DNA from: Bacteroides sp.
GTDB lineage: Bacteria > Bacteroidota > Bacteroidia > Bacteroidales > Muribaculaceae
Reading direction: 5' to 3'
DNA length: 64,000 bases
Assembly: GCA_014801815.1 (NCBI GenBank)
Contig: JAAVDM010000028.1
Coordinates: 35,542 to 99,541 of the forward strand
Part shown: positions 54,039 through 63,000 of the stretch, piece after piece
Position numbering within the stretch: position 1 is the stretch's first letter
Layout: each line of letters starts with the position of its first letter
Position numbers and translations under genes: made by a program
The notes under the pieces: model-generated
Seen by the model: the letters and a program-made list of their open reading frames with translations, nothing else
Database searches by the model: none
Told to the model about the DNA's origin: nothing

Positions 54039-55097
54039 TTATTTGACTACTTCTTTCTTCAGGAATATCTCTGTGGGGAAGTGGTCCGAATAGCCGTTGG
54101 TCCATACGCCGCCCGAGAATGTACGCAGCGGGTAGCCCTTGTACTGGCCGTCCTGCTGTTTGAGAAATTCTTTGTTCAGAACTTCCGCACCTATATATTC
54201 GAGTCCTCCGGCACCGGTGAGCAGATTATAGTTGATGATTATCTGGTCGAAGAGGTCCCATGCTCCGCGATATATATATGAACCTATACCGTGATCAAGT
54301 TTCTCCCAGAACGGGTTGAAGAAGCCTCCGGGTTTGACATCGGCGGCATTGCGGCAGGCGCCTAATGTCTCGGCACAGCTGCGGTTGGAGGGGTCGTCGT
54401 TGAGGTCACCCATGATGATGATACCTATATTGGGGTCTATCTTCATCAGGCTGTCGGCTATGTGGGCGCTCAGAGCGGCGGCTGCCTCGCGCAGCCAGCT
54501 GCTTTCGGCCGAACCGCCTCGGCGTGAGGGCCAGTGATTGACGATGATACCCACACGGCTACCGCCTAACAGACCTACCACACACATCTGGTCACGTGTA
54601 CGGAATTTAGGCAGTTCCGGTATTGAAAGCGGGTGATTGGTGACATTGATAGGCTTGAACAGACGCGGATTGTAGAGCAGTCCTACGTCCACACCTCGCG
54701 GGTCGGGAGAGTCGTGATGTATCACATGCAGGTTCATATCACGTATGCTTTCCGAGGCTACGAGGTCTTGCAGTACGCTTTCGTTCTCTATCTCGCTCAC
54801 ACCTATTACAGCCGGGCCCATCGGGGTGGTGCGAGTCTTCATCTGCGAGATAGCGTATGACAGATTCTTCAGTTTGGAGCGGTATTTGGCACCGTCCCAG
54901 CGATGACTGCCTTCGGGCGAGAATTCAAGGTCATACTTGCCGTTGTTGTTGATAGTGTCGAAGAGGTTTTCAAGGTTGTAGAAGGCCACTCCGAAGTTCA
55001 TGTACTGTTTTTTGTCCCCCTGTTCTCCGACTGATGTCAGGGCTGTGGCCGTCAGCAGTACAGCGGCCGTCAGGGCACGTAGAGTCGTTTTGAACAT
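54039..55097 (-). CDS. Exported endonuclease/exonuclease/phosphatase (EEP) family protein
   Basis: The 352-residue protein has a signal peptide (LRALTAAVLLTATALTSVGE). The DNase I-like fold shows all the hallmark parts: FYNLENLFDTINNNGKYD, IGVSEIENESVLQDLV (catalytic Glu), IVNHWPSRRGGSAESSWL, IIIMGDLNDDPSNRSCAETL (Asp-Asn) and YSDHFPTEIFL (Asp-His). It could cleave DNA, or remove phosphates from nucleotides, in the periplasm or outside. It is the first gene after deoC; a hairpin (55120-55141) lies between them. Confidence 0.9.
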   Translation of the reverse strand: MFKTTLRALTAAVLLTATALTSVGEQGDKKQYMNFGVAFYNLENLFDTINNNGKYDLEFSPEGSHRWDGAKYRSKLKNLSYAISQMKTRTTPMGPAVIGVSEIENESVLQDLVASESIRDMNLHVIHHDSPDPRGVDVGLLYNPRLFKPINVTNHPLSIPELPKFRTRDQMCVVGLLGGSRVGIIVNHWPSRRGGSAESSWLREAAAALSAHIADSLMKIDPNIGIIIMGDLNDDPSNRSCAETLGACRNAADVKPGGFFNPFWEKLDHGIGSYIYRGAWDLFDQIIINYNLLTGAGGLEYIGAEVLNKEFLKQQDGQYKGYPLRTFSGGVWTNGYSDHFPTEIFLKKEVVK

Positions 55098-55119
55098 TGT
55101 AGTGTCAGGTTAACAAAGG

Positions 55120-55141
55120 CTTCCGGCTTACACGCCGGAAG
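55120..55141. terminator. Hairpin between deoC and the EEP nuclease gene
   Basis: CTTCCGGC and GCCGGAAG pair perfectly around a 6-nt loop. There is no strong T tract, so it may attenuate or stabilise the transcript rather than end it. Confidence 0.5.
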
Positions 55142-55180
55142 TCCGGATTGTGGAAATTCAGGTAAGAGCTGCTTATTTGT

Positions 55181-56059
55181 TTAGAAATATTTTACTTCCT
55201 CACCTGTCATGGAGCTGAGGAGACTGTTGGCGAGACTGGAGGCGCCTATACGGAAGAGATCCTGATTGAGCCATTCGTCGCCCAGCACATTCTTCACGAT
55301 AGCATAATAACCGAGAGCATCTTTTGTGGTGCGGATACCGCCAGAAGCCTTGAAGCCTACTTTACGGCCTGTGGTCTGATAATATTCGCGTATGCACTGG
55401 CACATCACCCATGCTGCTTCGAGCGATGCTCCGGGGTACATCTTGCCTGTCGATGTCTTCAGGAAGTCGGCTTCGCTGTACAGCGACAGCACCGAGGCGC
55501 GTTTGATATTCTCGGCAGTGCGCAGAGCGCCTGTCTCAAGTATCACTTTCAGCTTTGCCTCGCGTGCGGTGTGTTTCAGTTCGATAATTTCGTCGGTGAG
55601 GTCTTCAAAATTCTCGTCAAAATACATTCCTAACGGGAACACTATATCCACTTCGTTGGCGCCTGAGGCTACGGCCATAGCCACATCGGCTACCTTGACG
55701 GCAGTGAATGTCTGGCTCGACGGGAAACAGCCGGCCACAACGGCGATATCGACTCCGGGCACATCGAGAGTGGTCTTCACCACTTCGGCAAAGTTGCTGT
55801 AGACACATATTGCGGCGACATTCTTATACTGCGGATAGTCGTTGTCAAAGTCGTTGACACGCTCTGTGAATTTTGCCACGCTCTTCTGGCTGTCCTCACT
55901 GCTGAGTGTGGTCAGGTCAATCGAGCTGAAGAGAAACTGATATACCTCGCGAGTCTCATATTCGGGAACGTTCTCAAGTATCTTTGCGACTTCGGCCTTT
56001 ACGGCCTCGTCATCGCTTAGCACCTGACTTGCAGCCAGGGCTTGTTGGTATCTGTCCAT
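55181..56059 (-). CDS. deoC: Deoxyribose-phosphate aldolase
   Basis: DeoC splits 2-deoxyribose-5-phosphate into glyceraldehyde-3-phosphate and acetaldehyde, letting deoxynucleosides serve as carbon source. The 292-residue type has the Schiff-base lysine in GFKASGGIRTTKDALGYY, the first active-site region VAAICVYSNFAEVV, ANEVDIVFPLGMY and LKVILETGALRT. A perfect promoter is at 56106-56137. It lies in front of an EEP nuclease and a nuclease/receptor cluster on the same strand, which points to coordinated use of DNA. The paired hairpin means linkage into one transcript is likely but not certain. Confidence 0.95.
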   Translation of the reverse strand: MDRYQQALAASQVLSDDEAVKAEVAKILENVPEYETREVYQFLFSSIDLTTLSSEDSQKSVAKFTERVNDFDNDYPQYKNVAAICVYSNFAEVVKTTLDVPGVDIAVVAGCFPSSQTFTAVKVADVAMAVASGANEVDIVFPLGMYFDENFEDLTDEIIELKHTAREAKLKVILETGALRTAENIKRASVLSLYSEADFLKTSTGKMYPGASLEAAWVMCQCIREYYQTTGRKVGFKASGGIRTTKDALGYYAIVKNVLGDEWLNQDLFRIGASSLANSLLSSMTGEEVKYF

Positions 56060-56105
56060 ATTCGGTTACGTGAGTTAGTTATTAAGCACATTTGGTTTTG
56101 ATTAA

Positions 56106-56137
56106 CAAAATTATTGATTGATTCTCATTTTTTCAAA
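56106..56137 (-). promoter_or_regulatory. Promoter of deoC
   Basis: Minus strand TTTG (56134-56137), 20 nt, TAATTTTG (56106-56113): full consensus. The start site would be near 56099, a 40-nt leader. Confidence 0.8.
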
Positions 56138-56187
56138 TTTTAAAAGGTTTATTTTACATTATTTGTATAATTAAATGTTATAAATGT

Positions 56188-57633
56188 ATGGAAAAAGAGC
56201 CAAAAAAACTTAGTCTGGGCGGTTTGTCGGCCATTGTGTTGGGTACTATGATAGGTGCCGGCATATATGACATTGCCCGGACTATGGCTGCCGGAGCTTC
56301 TCCCGGCGGTGTGTTGCTGTCATGGCTGGTAGCCGGAATCGGTATGATGTTTCTTGTGCTGACATTCAAGATACTGGCCGACGGTCGGCCCGACCTTGAC
56401 GCCGGCATATATCAGTATGCGCAGCAGGTAGCCGGAAATTACGTGGGCTTTAATATCGCATGGGGCTACTGGCTCAGCGTCACTGTCAGTCTTGTGGCTC
56501 TTGCCGTCATGCTCAATGATTCGATGGGTGCCTTTTTCCCCGTTTTCCTCACTCACGGCTGGCCTACACTGCTTTTCGGACTGCTTCTTATATGGATTAT
56601 GTGTGCTGTGGTGATGCGTGGTGTCAATGTGACGGCTCATCTCAACACCGCTATGACGGTGCTGAAATTCGTGATGCTTATATTTGTGGTGGTCGTGCTT
56701 ATTATTTATGCCCGTATCGGGGCGATGAGTGTCGATTTATGGGGTCGTGCCGCACATCTCGGTTCGCTCGGCAGACAGATACACAGCGATATGATGGTTG
56801 CGCTTTGGTGTTTTATCGGCGTCGAGGGTGCTGTCATGATGTCTTCGCGTGCCAGACGTCCCGCTGATGTCGGCAAGGCCGGCATGATAGGTTTTGTGCT
56901 TGCTCTGATACTTTATGTGTTGGTTTCGGTGTTGTGTTTCGGCATAATGTCACAGTCTGAGTTGGCGGCGTTGCCCGATCCGTCCATTGCTTACGTGCTG
57001 AAGGCGGTCTGCGGAGACTGGGCTTATTATTTTGTGATTATCTCGGTCATAGTTTCGCTGACCGGTTGCTGGACGGCTTGGACTCTTGTCTGTGCCCAGA
57101 CCCCCTACGGCGCCGCCTCGGTCAAAATTATGCCGGCTCAGTTCCTGCGTATGTCGCCTAAGAACGTTCCCCATTTCGCTCTTATAGCCTCATGTCTGTT
57201 CATGACTCTGTTCATGGTGTTGGTCTATTTCTCTCATTCTCTCTTTATGGCCGCTGTTGACCTGACGGGGGTCATGGTGTTGCCGGCCTATTTCTTCAGC
57301 GCTCTGTTTCTGATTCGTTTTGCTCTTACTGAACGTTCCCGTACCCGTCTGTCGCGCAGCCGTACAATGTACATGCTGTTCATCGGCTCTGCCGGCACCG
57401 TCTTCACTGTCTATATGATGTGGGCTGCCGGCTGGCGCCTTTTGCTGATGAGCGGAGTCTTCTATCTGATAGGTACTTATTTCTATATTCAGGCACGGCG
57501 CCAGCATTTCCCGGAGGCCGGACGCACTTTCAAGGCTATCATGTCGCCCGGCGACCGCTGTATCTTTGCTCTCCTCTGTGCAGCCTCCTTGGCCACTATT
57601 ATACTGATAGCCTTGGGCTATTCCCCTTTCTGA
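56188..57633 (+). CDS. APC-family amino acid/polyamine antiporter
   Basis: The 481-residue inner-membrane transporter has 12 hydrophobic segments, beginning with the family motif LGGLSAIVLGTMIGAGIYDI. The next segments are WLVAGIGMMFLVLTFKIL, GNYVGFNIAWGYWLSV and a short FIGVEGAVMMSSRARRPADV loop. It fits the basic amino acid/polyamine antiporter group (APA, ArcD/LysP-like). The substrate, perhaps arginine-ornithine or lysine exchange, cannot be told. It is divergent from deoC, sharing the short AT-rich gap, and convergent with ruvC. Confidence 0.88.
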   Translation: MEKEPKKLSLGGLSAIVLGTMIGAGIYDIARTMAAGASPGGVLLSWLVAGIGMMFLVLTFKILADGRPDLDAGIYQYAQQVAGNYVGFNIAWGYWLSVTVSLVALAVMLNDSMGAFFPVFLTHGWPTLLFGLLLIWIMCAVVMRGVNVTAHLNTAMTVLKFVMLIFVVVVLIIYARIGAMSVDLWGRAAHLGSLGRQIHSDMMVALWCFIGVEGAVMMSSRARRPADVGKAGMIGFVLALILYVLVSVLCFGIMSQSELAALPDPSIAYVLKAVCGDWAYYFVIISVIVSLTGCWTAWTLVCAQTPYGAASVKIMPAQFLRMSPKNVPHFALIASCLFMTLFMVLVYFSHSLFMAAVDLTGVMVLPAYFFSALFLIRFALTERSRTRLSRSRTMYMLFIGSAGTVFTVYMMWAAGWRLLLMSGVFYLIGTYFYIQARRQHFPEAGRTFKAIMSPGDRCIFALLCAASLATIILIALGYSPF

Positions 57634-57664
57634 AATCTGCCTGTAATGACAGATGACGGTCTTG

Positions 57665-58267
57665 TTACTCTTTCTCGGGAGTCTTGTTGCGGCGCGGAGC
57701 AATACGGTCAGGGTTACGGGCCAGAAATGCAGCCCACGATGAAGCGCCTTTTTCGAGTTTGGGTTTTCCGCTTTCGTAGTAGTGTGTCAGAGCGGCTGCA
57801 AGGGCGTCAGTGGCGTCGAGAAAATCGGGCATATCGCTGTCCGACATACGGAGTATGTGTTTGAGCATACGCGCCACCTGCTCTTTCGAGGCTGCTCCCG
57901 TACCGGTGACAGATTGTTTTATGACCAGAGGCGCATATTCGGTTATGGGTATGTCGCGGCAGAGTACGGCTGCCATTGCCACACCCTGTGCCCGTCCTAA
58001 TTTCAGCATCGACTGTACGTTTTTGCCGAAAAACGGTGCTTCGATAGCGAGTTCATCGGGCAGATACTGGTCTACAAGCTGACTCACCCGCTCGAAGATA
58101 CGGTACAGACGTTTGTAGTGACTCTCGAATTTGCTGAGTTTTATTACCCCGCACACCACCATCTCGGGTGTCTTGCCCCGCACACCGAGTATGGCGTAAC
58201 CCATTATATTGGTGCCGGGGTCTATACCCATGATGATACGGTCGTAATTCTTTACACGTTCGTCCAT
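57665..58267 (-). CDS. ruvC: Holliday-junction resolvase RuvC
   Basis: RuvC cleaves Holliday junctions with RuvAB. The 200-residue protein has the first catalytic Asp in [18 protein letters not shown], the Glu in [18 protein letters not shown] and the terminal Asp pair region [16 protein letters not shown]. The length is slightly above the roughly 175 residues of E. coli RuvC because of a C-terminal tail rich in charged residues. The next gene upstream on the same strand encodes a small DUF4286 protein, 9 bp away, an arrangement common in this order. Confidence 0.94.
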   Translation of the reverse strand: MDERVKNYDRIIMGIDPGTNIMGYAILGVRGKTPEMVVCGVIKLSKFESHYKRLYRIFERVSQLVDQYLPDELAIEAPFFGKNVQSMLKLGRAQGVAMAAVLCRDIPITEYAPLVIKQSVTGTGAASKEQVARMLKHILRMSDSDMPDFLDATDALAAALTHYYESGKPKLEKGASSWAAFLARNPDRIAPRRNKTPEKE

Positions 58268-58276
58268 AGATGTGTG

Positions 58277-58603
58277 TCAGAGCGGGAGACGTTCGGAGAT
58301 AGTCCGGAAAGCCACAGCTTCCGGACCGAAACGGCGGCTGTAATCCAGCAGTAGACTGTTCAGGCTGTTCCGGCTCCATAAGTGGGCGTCCTGCAGGTTG
58401 TCGAAAGTCACCTGCAGCATGATGTTGCGGGCCTGTTGGGTGAAGTCGTCATCACCGGGTACTTCCACAAGCGTCATGAGTGTGGCGTCAAGGGCCTTTG
58501 TGCCGGGAGCCGTAACAGCGGGCACGGCGGTTTCGCGTAGCCATGTCAGCAACATTCCGTAACGCGGCGTGTCGATGATAAAACTTGTGTTATAGATTAT
58601 CAT
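58277..58603 (-). CDS. DUF4286-family small protein
   Basis: The 108-residue cytoplasmic protein is of the DUF4286 type (MIIYNTSFIIDTPRYGMLLT; LMTLVEVPGDDDFTQQARNI; LLLDYSRRFGPEAVAFRTIS). The fold is likely ferredoxin-like, dimeric, without known activity. Its gene is directly upstream of ruvC and probably cotranscribed. Confidence 0.8.
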   Translation of the reverse strand: MIIYNTSFIIDTPRYGMLLTWLRETAVPAVTAPGTKALDATLMTLVEVPGDDDFTQQARNIMLQVTFDNLQDAHLWSRNSLNSLLLDYSRRFGPEAVAFRTISERLPL

Positions 58604-58826
58604 AGTCTTTTAGGTTTAAGTAAGAGAGGCCGGATTTAACCTTGATTCCCTTGAAGAAGGATTCCCGAGGGAATTTCGCGAGTCTCGTCAAGTGATTGAA
58701 AAGATTTGAGAGTATCGTACTTTAATACGTGCTAAATTCGGACACCCTTTAATAAAATAAATAAAAAACGGCATGCTTATCACTAAACACGCCGCCAAAA
58801 CAAAATTATGAAAAACATTCAACGTA
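58604..58826. other. Gap with no gene
   Basis: This is the upstream region of DUF4286-ruvC. A few short palindromes such as gattcccgagggaattt-like stretches are present. No gene is seen. Confidence 0.4.
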
Positions 58827-58844
58827 AATGTTGCGAGCAACATT
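58827..58844 (-). terminator. Palindrome after tRNA-Thr
   Basis: An 18-bp palindrome, AATGTTGC/GCAACATT with a 2-nt centre, lies 7 nt beyond the tRNA 3' end on the minus strand. Some Ts follow later, so it is a plausible terminator. Confidence 0.5.
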
Positions 58845-58850
58845 AACTTG

Positions 58851-58924
58851 AGCCTCTTGTCGGATTCGAACCAACGACCCCGAGATTACAAATCACGTGC
58901 TCTGGCCAACTGAGCTAAAGAGGC
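58851..58924 (-). tRNA. tRNA-Thr (anticodon TGT)
   Basis: On the minus strand the acceptor GCCTCTT pairs with AAGAGGC. The D-arm is GCTC/GAGC, the anticodon loop TTTGTAA gives TGT, and the T-arm is GTTGG-TTCGAAT-CCGAC. The anticodon stem CGTGA/TCTCG has one U-U mismatch in the middle. CCA is not encoded, unlike in the tRNA-Ser of the same window. Confidence 0.9.
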
Positions 58925-59029
58925 AGGTGGGCGAGCTATCTGCATCGCACCGCTCAACCCCCTACCCTTGCTTCGGTCAAGATCTGGGGGGATTCAGGGG
59001 GAGCAAGTCGTGTAGGACTCACCCGGCGA

Positions 59030-59061
59030 CAAAATTACTACCTTTTTCTGAGCCTACCAAA
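59030..59061 (-). promoter_or_regulatory. Promoter of the tRNA-Thr transcript
   Basis: Minus strand TTTG (59058-59061), 20 nt, TAATTTTG (59030-59037): full consensus. About 100 nt of leader precede the tRNA and show no gene. Confidence 0.8.
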
Positions 59062-59139
59062 TTTTCCGGCGCTTTTTTACGTTTTTTATGATATGTGAAA
59101 TTACGACCCCCGCCGCTTGCATTATCTATCATATTGAGT

Positions 59140-59220
59140 ATAAGATTTATAAGATTTATAAGATTTATAAGATTTATAAGATTTATAAGATTTATAAGAT
59201 TTATAAGATTTATAAGATTT
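59140..59220. repeat. Perfect 9-bp microsatellite, nine copies
   Basis: ATAAGATTT is repeated exactly nine times (81 bp). The same unit appears degenerate in the metF-metH gap. The frames read as IYK or LIR repeats without a plausible gene. Confidence 0.95.
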
Positions 59221-59259
59221 ATACTTTCTCTATAAGTGATTTAGGCGCCGGTGCCGCAA

Positions 59260-59620
59260 GCCCTGGCGGCTCGGAGCCGCGAGGCACGGCACGGAGGAGG
59301 CTGTGTGCGCCCGCGAGACAAACAGCTGGTGGCTTTGCTGCGTGCGGCAGTGGCGTGCTGCCATAGTGCGCGTGTGAGGCTCGGCGCTCGAAGGTGCGCG
59401 GCGCGGCACGGCGGAGGAGGCGTGCGCCCACGAGGCAAACAGCCAGCGGCTTTGCGTCGTGAGGCAGGGGGTGTGCGGTCATAGTTTGCGTATGAGGCCC
59501 GGCGGCACGGAAGCGGTGAGGCACGGAGGGGGCGCCGTGCTCCTGCGAGGCAAATAGCCGGCGGCTTTGCGTCGTGAGTCAGCGGCGTGGTGGGGGGGAG
59601 GGTAGGGGGCAGCCGGAGGG
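59260..59620. repeat. GC-rich tandem repeats of about 115 bp, three diverged copies
   Basis: Three copies share blocks such as gcgaggcaaacagcc, cggctttgcgtcgtgaggca and catagtttgcgt. The base composition is far richer in G and C than the neighbours. Long open frames run through it on several strands, which is expected for GC-rich DNA without stops. No domain is recognised, so it is kept as a non-coding repeat. Confidence 0.65.
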
Positions 59621-59875
59621 GTCGGCGTAGCGGCATACCGGGGGAGGGTAGTGGTCGGTGTAGCGACGTCAGTCCTCGGGTGCAGTAAGCCAGCGTCGGG
59701 TGGGCGGTTGGAGCGAGCATTTTATAATTGAAAGGAGGTTTTTTGTGTTCGGAGGGAGGAGGGAAGTGGCGGGATATGCAGAAATATTGCAGTATATAAG
59801 ACCAAAAAGTGTTGATATGTATATTAGTTATAGATATTTGCAGGTTCTTAATTTTTTTTAAATTTTTTGCTTATA
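59621..59875. other. Gap upstream of the giant repeat protein
   Basis: The tail of the GC-rich region (to about 59755) changes sharply into AT-rich DNA that holds the promoter. No gene is seen. Confidence 0.4.
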
Positions 59876-59908
59876 TTTGTTTATTTCTCACTCTTATTAT
59901 TAACTTTG
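59876..59908 (+). promoter_or_regulatory. Promoter of the giant repeat protein
   Basis: TTTG (59876-59879), 21 nt, TAACTTTG (59901-59908) matches the consensus. Start near 59915, a 90-nt leader. Confidence 0.75.
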
Positions 59909-60005
59909 TAATTCCAACAGAAGACCTTGGCGTTTGTAGAGTCTCCTTTTGAAGTCAGAAATAATTGAGATCTTATAATATTTTTAACCTAACCTTAAAT
60001 TATTA

Positions 60006-63000
60006 ATGTTGAAAAGAGGATTAAATGGCAAAACGCTCGGAGCGCTGTGCATGCTTGTCATGTCGGTGTTCCTGACGCTGTTTGCGGCGGTCCGATCTGA
60101 TGCATGGACAGTGAACCCGTCGGAGTACCGCTATGACATGAGTCTCTACTTCAGGCTGTCTTCGAAGGACTATGAAGACCTCGACGCTTATCAGATCGGG
60201 GCTTTCATCAACGACGAATGCCGGGGCCTGGCTGAGAAAGTAGATTTACCTGACGGCTCAAGCTGCATGTTACTGCGTATCCGCAGCAACAGCACCGAGC
60301 CTCAGGAAGTTGTTTTCAAGATGCTCGACCGCGCTACAGATGCAGTCGTAATTCTTAAAGGCCCGGATGGCGAGGCGTTTACTTTCAAAGCCGATCAAAT
60401 GGTAGGCTTACCCTCCGCACCCTACGTTCTGACTCCTTATTTTAATGTGTCGGTCAAGGCAGGTGCGCACGGTACAATCGACTTTGAAGACGGTATGTAT
60501 GCCGAGGGCACTGTTCTCAAACTGACTGCTGTTCCTGATGAGGGCTATCACTTCGAGAGCTGGAGCGACGGCAGTACGGAAGCAGAGATTTCGATTACCG
60601 TTAATAGTGACATCGAACTGTCCGCTACTTTTGCTGTTTCATCGTTTACCATTACTTTCGTAGTTGATGGTGAGACTATCGAGTCAACAGAGTTGGATTA
60701 CGGCACAAAGATTACTGCTCCCACCGTTCCTGCACGTGAAGGCTACACTTTTTCCGGCTGGGATAATCTTCCTTCCACTATGCCCGCCGAGGATATTGTG
60801 GTTGAGGGCAGCTACAAAGTCAACATTTATAAGGCAACCTTCATGATCGACGGCAAGACTGTCGCTACATTAGAGGTGGCTTATGGTGATGAAGTTCCCG
60901 AACCGGAAGGTGTTACCGAGAAAGAGGGTTATACTTTCAGCGGCTGGGAAAACCTCCCGGAGATCATGCCCGCCGGCAACATTGTGGTGACCGGTAGCTT
61001 CAGCATCAACTCTTATGAGGCTGTGTTCAAACTTGACGGCGAGGTATTCGAGACACAAACTATCGAGTACAACGCTTCCGTTACAGCTCCCGAGGCTCCC
61101 GAGAAAGAGGGTTATACCTTCGCGGGCTGGGAGGAATATCCCGGCAGAATGCCTGCCCATGACATCGTTGTCGAAGGCACATACACTGTGAACAGTTACG
61201 AAGTCCTCTTCCTGATTGACGGTGTTGAGTTCCAGACTATGAGTGTTGACTACGGCACTGTTATCGATCTTCCCGAACCTCCGGCTATCGAAGGCCACAC
61301 TTTCGCCGGCTGGCAGAACGTTCCCGAAACAATGCCCGCTCACGATATCGAGCTTGAAGGTACATACGATGTGAATACCTATAAGGCTACCTTCATACTT
61401 GACGGCAAGGTGTTCGAGACCGTATCAATCGACTACGGCACCGCTATAAAGACGCCTCAGGTGCCCGATAAGGAAGGTTATGTATTCGACGGCTGGCAGG
61501 ATGTTCCCGAAACAATGCCCGCTCACGACATCGAAATCAACGGTACCTACAGTGTCAAGAAATACAACGCCGTGTTCATGATTGACGGCGAAGTCTTCGA
61601 GACTCTTCATCTTGTTTACGGTGAGGCCATAAAGGCTCCCGAGGCACCCGAGAAAGAGGGTTACACCTTCTCTGGCTGGCAGAATTTACCCGCTTCGATG
61701 CCCGCCCGTGACATCGAGATTAACGGTACCTACACCATCAACAGCTACAAAGCCGTATTCAAGATTGACGGCGAAGTCTTCGAGACTCTTACGGTTGAGT
61801 ACGGTGCGGCTGTCAAGGCTCCCGAGGTACCCGAGAAAGAGGGTTACACCTTCAGCGGCTGGGGCGAAGTACCCGCCACAATGCCTGCCCGTGACATCGA
61901 GTTCAACAGCACCTACACTGTCAACAGCTACAGCGCCGTGTTCAAGATTGACGGCGAGGTATTCGAGACTCTTACTCTTGAGTACGGTGCGGCCGTCAAG
62001 GCTCCCGAGGCACCCGAGAAAGAGGGCTACACCTTCAGCGGCTGGGGCGAAGTACCCGCTACAATGCCTGCACACGACATCGAGATTAACGGTTCCTACA
62101 CTGTCAACAGCTACAAAGCTGTATTCATGATTGACGGTGAGGTATTCGAGACTCTTACTCTTGAGTACGGCGTAGCTGTCAAGGCTCCCGAGGCACCCGA
62201 GAAAGAGGGCTACACCTTCAGCGGCTGGGGCGAAGTACCCGCCACAATGCCTGCCCGTGACATCGAGTTCAACGGCATCTACACTATCAACAGCTACACC
62301 GCCGTGTTCAAACTTGACGGCGAGGTATTCGAGACACAGACTCTTGAGTACGGCGCAGCTGTCAAGGCTCCCGAGGTTCCCGAGAAAGAGGGTTACACAT
62401 TCTCAGGCTGGGACAATGTACCCGCTACAATGCCCGCCCATGACATCGAGGTTAACGGTACCTACGTAATGAACGGCTACACTGCTACGTTCATCCTTGA
62501 CGGCGAGGTCTTCAAGACAATCACTGTTGAATACGGTGCTGTTATCGAGCTTCCCGAAGCTCCCGAGAAAGAGGGTTACACCTTCGGCGGCTGGCAGAAT
62601 GTCCCCGAGATAATGCCCGCACGCGACATCGAGATAAAGGGTTCTTACACCGTGAACAGCTACACTGTTACGTTCATACTTGAGGGCAAAGTCTTCGAGA
62701 CCGTAACTATCGAATACGGTGCTCCCGTGAGAACTCCCGAAGTTCCCGACAAGGAAGGTTACAGCTTTGCAGGCTGGCAGGATGCACCCGCTACAATGCC
62801 CGCACGTGACATCGAGATCAACGGTTCTTACGAGGTGAACAGTTACACTGCTACCTTCATGATTGACGGTGAAGTCTTCGAGACAATCTCTGTGAAGTAC
62901 GGTGCCGCTATCGAAGGTCCCGAGGCACCCGAGAAAGAGGGTTACACCTTCGCAGGCTGGGAGAACGTACCCGCTTCGATGCCCGCACGCAACATCGAGA

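Noticed and set aside
44406..55097. Standard polysaccharide utilisation locus
   Set aside because: A TonB receptor is present but no SusD and no glycoside hydrolase or lyase; the enzymes are nucleases.
59088..59366. IYK-repeat protein
   Set aside because: It is the translation of a 9-bp microsatellite and GC-rich DNA, with no coding signals.
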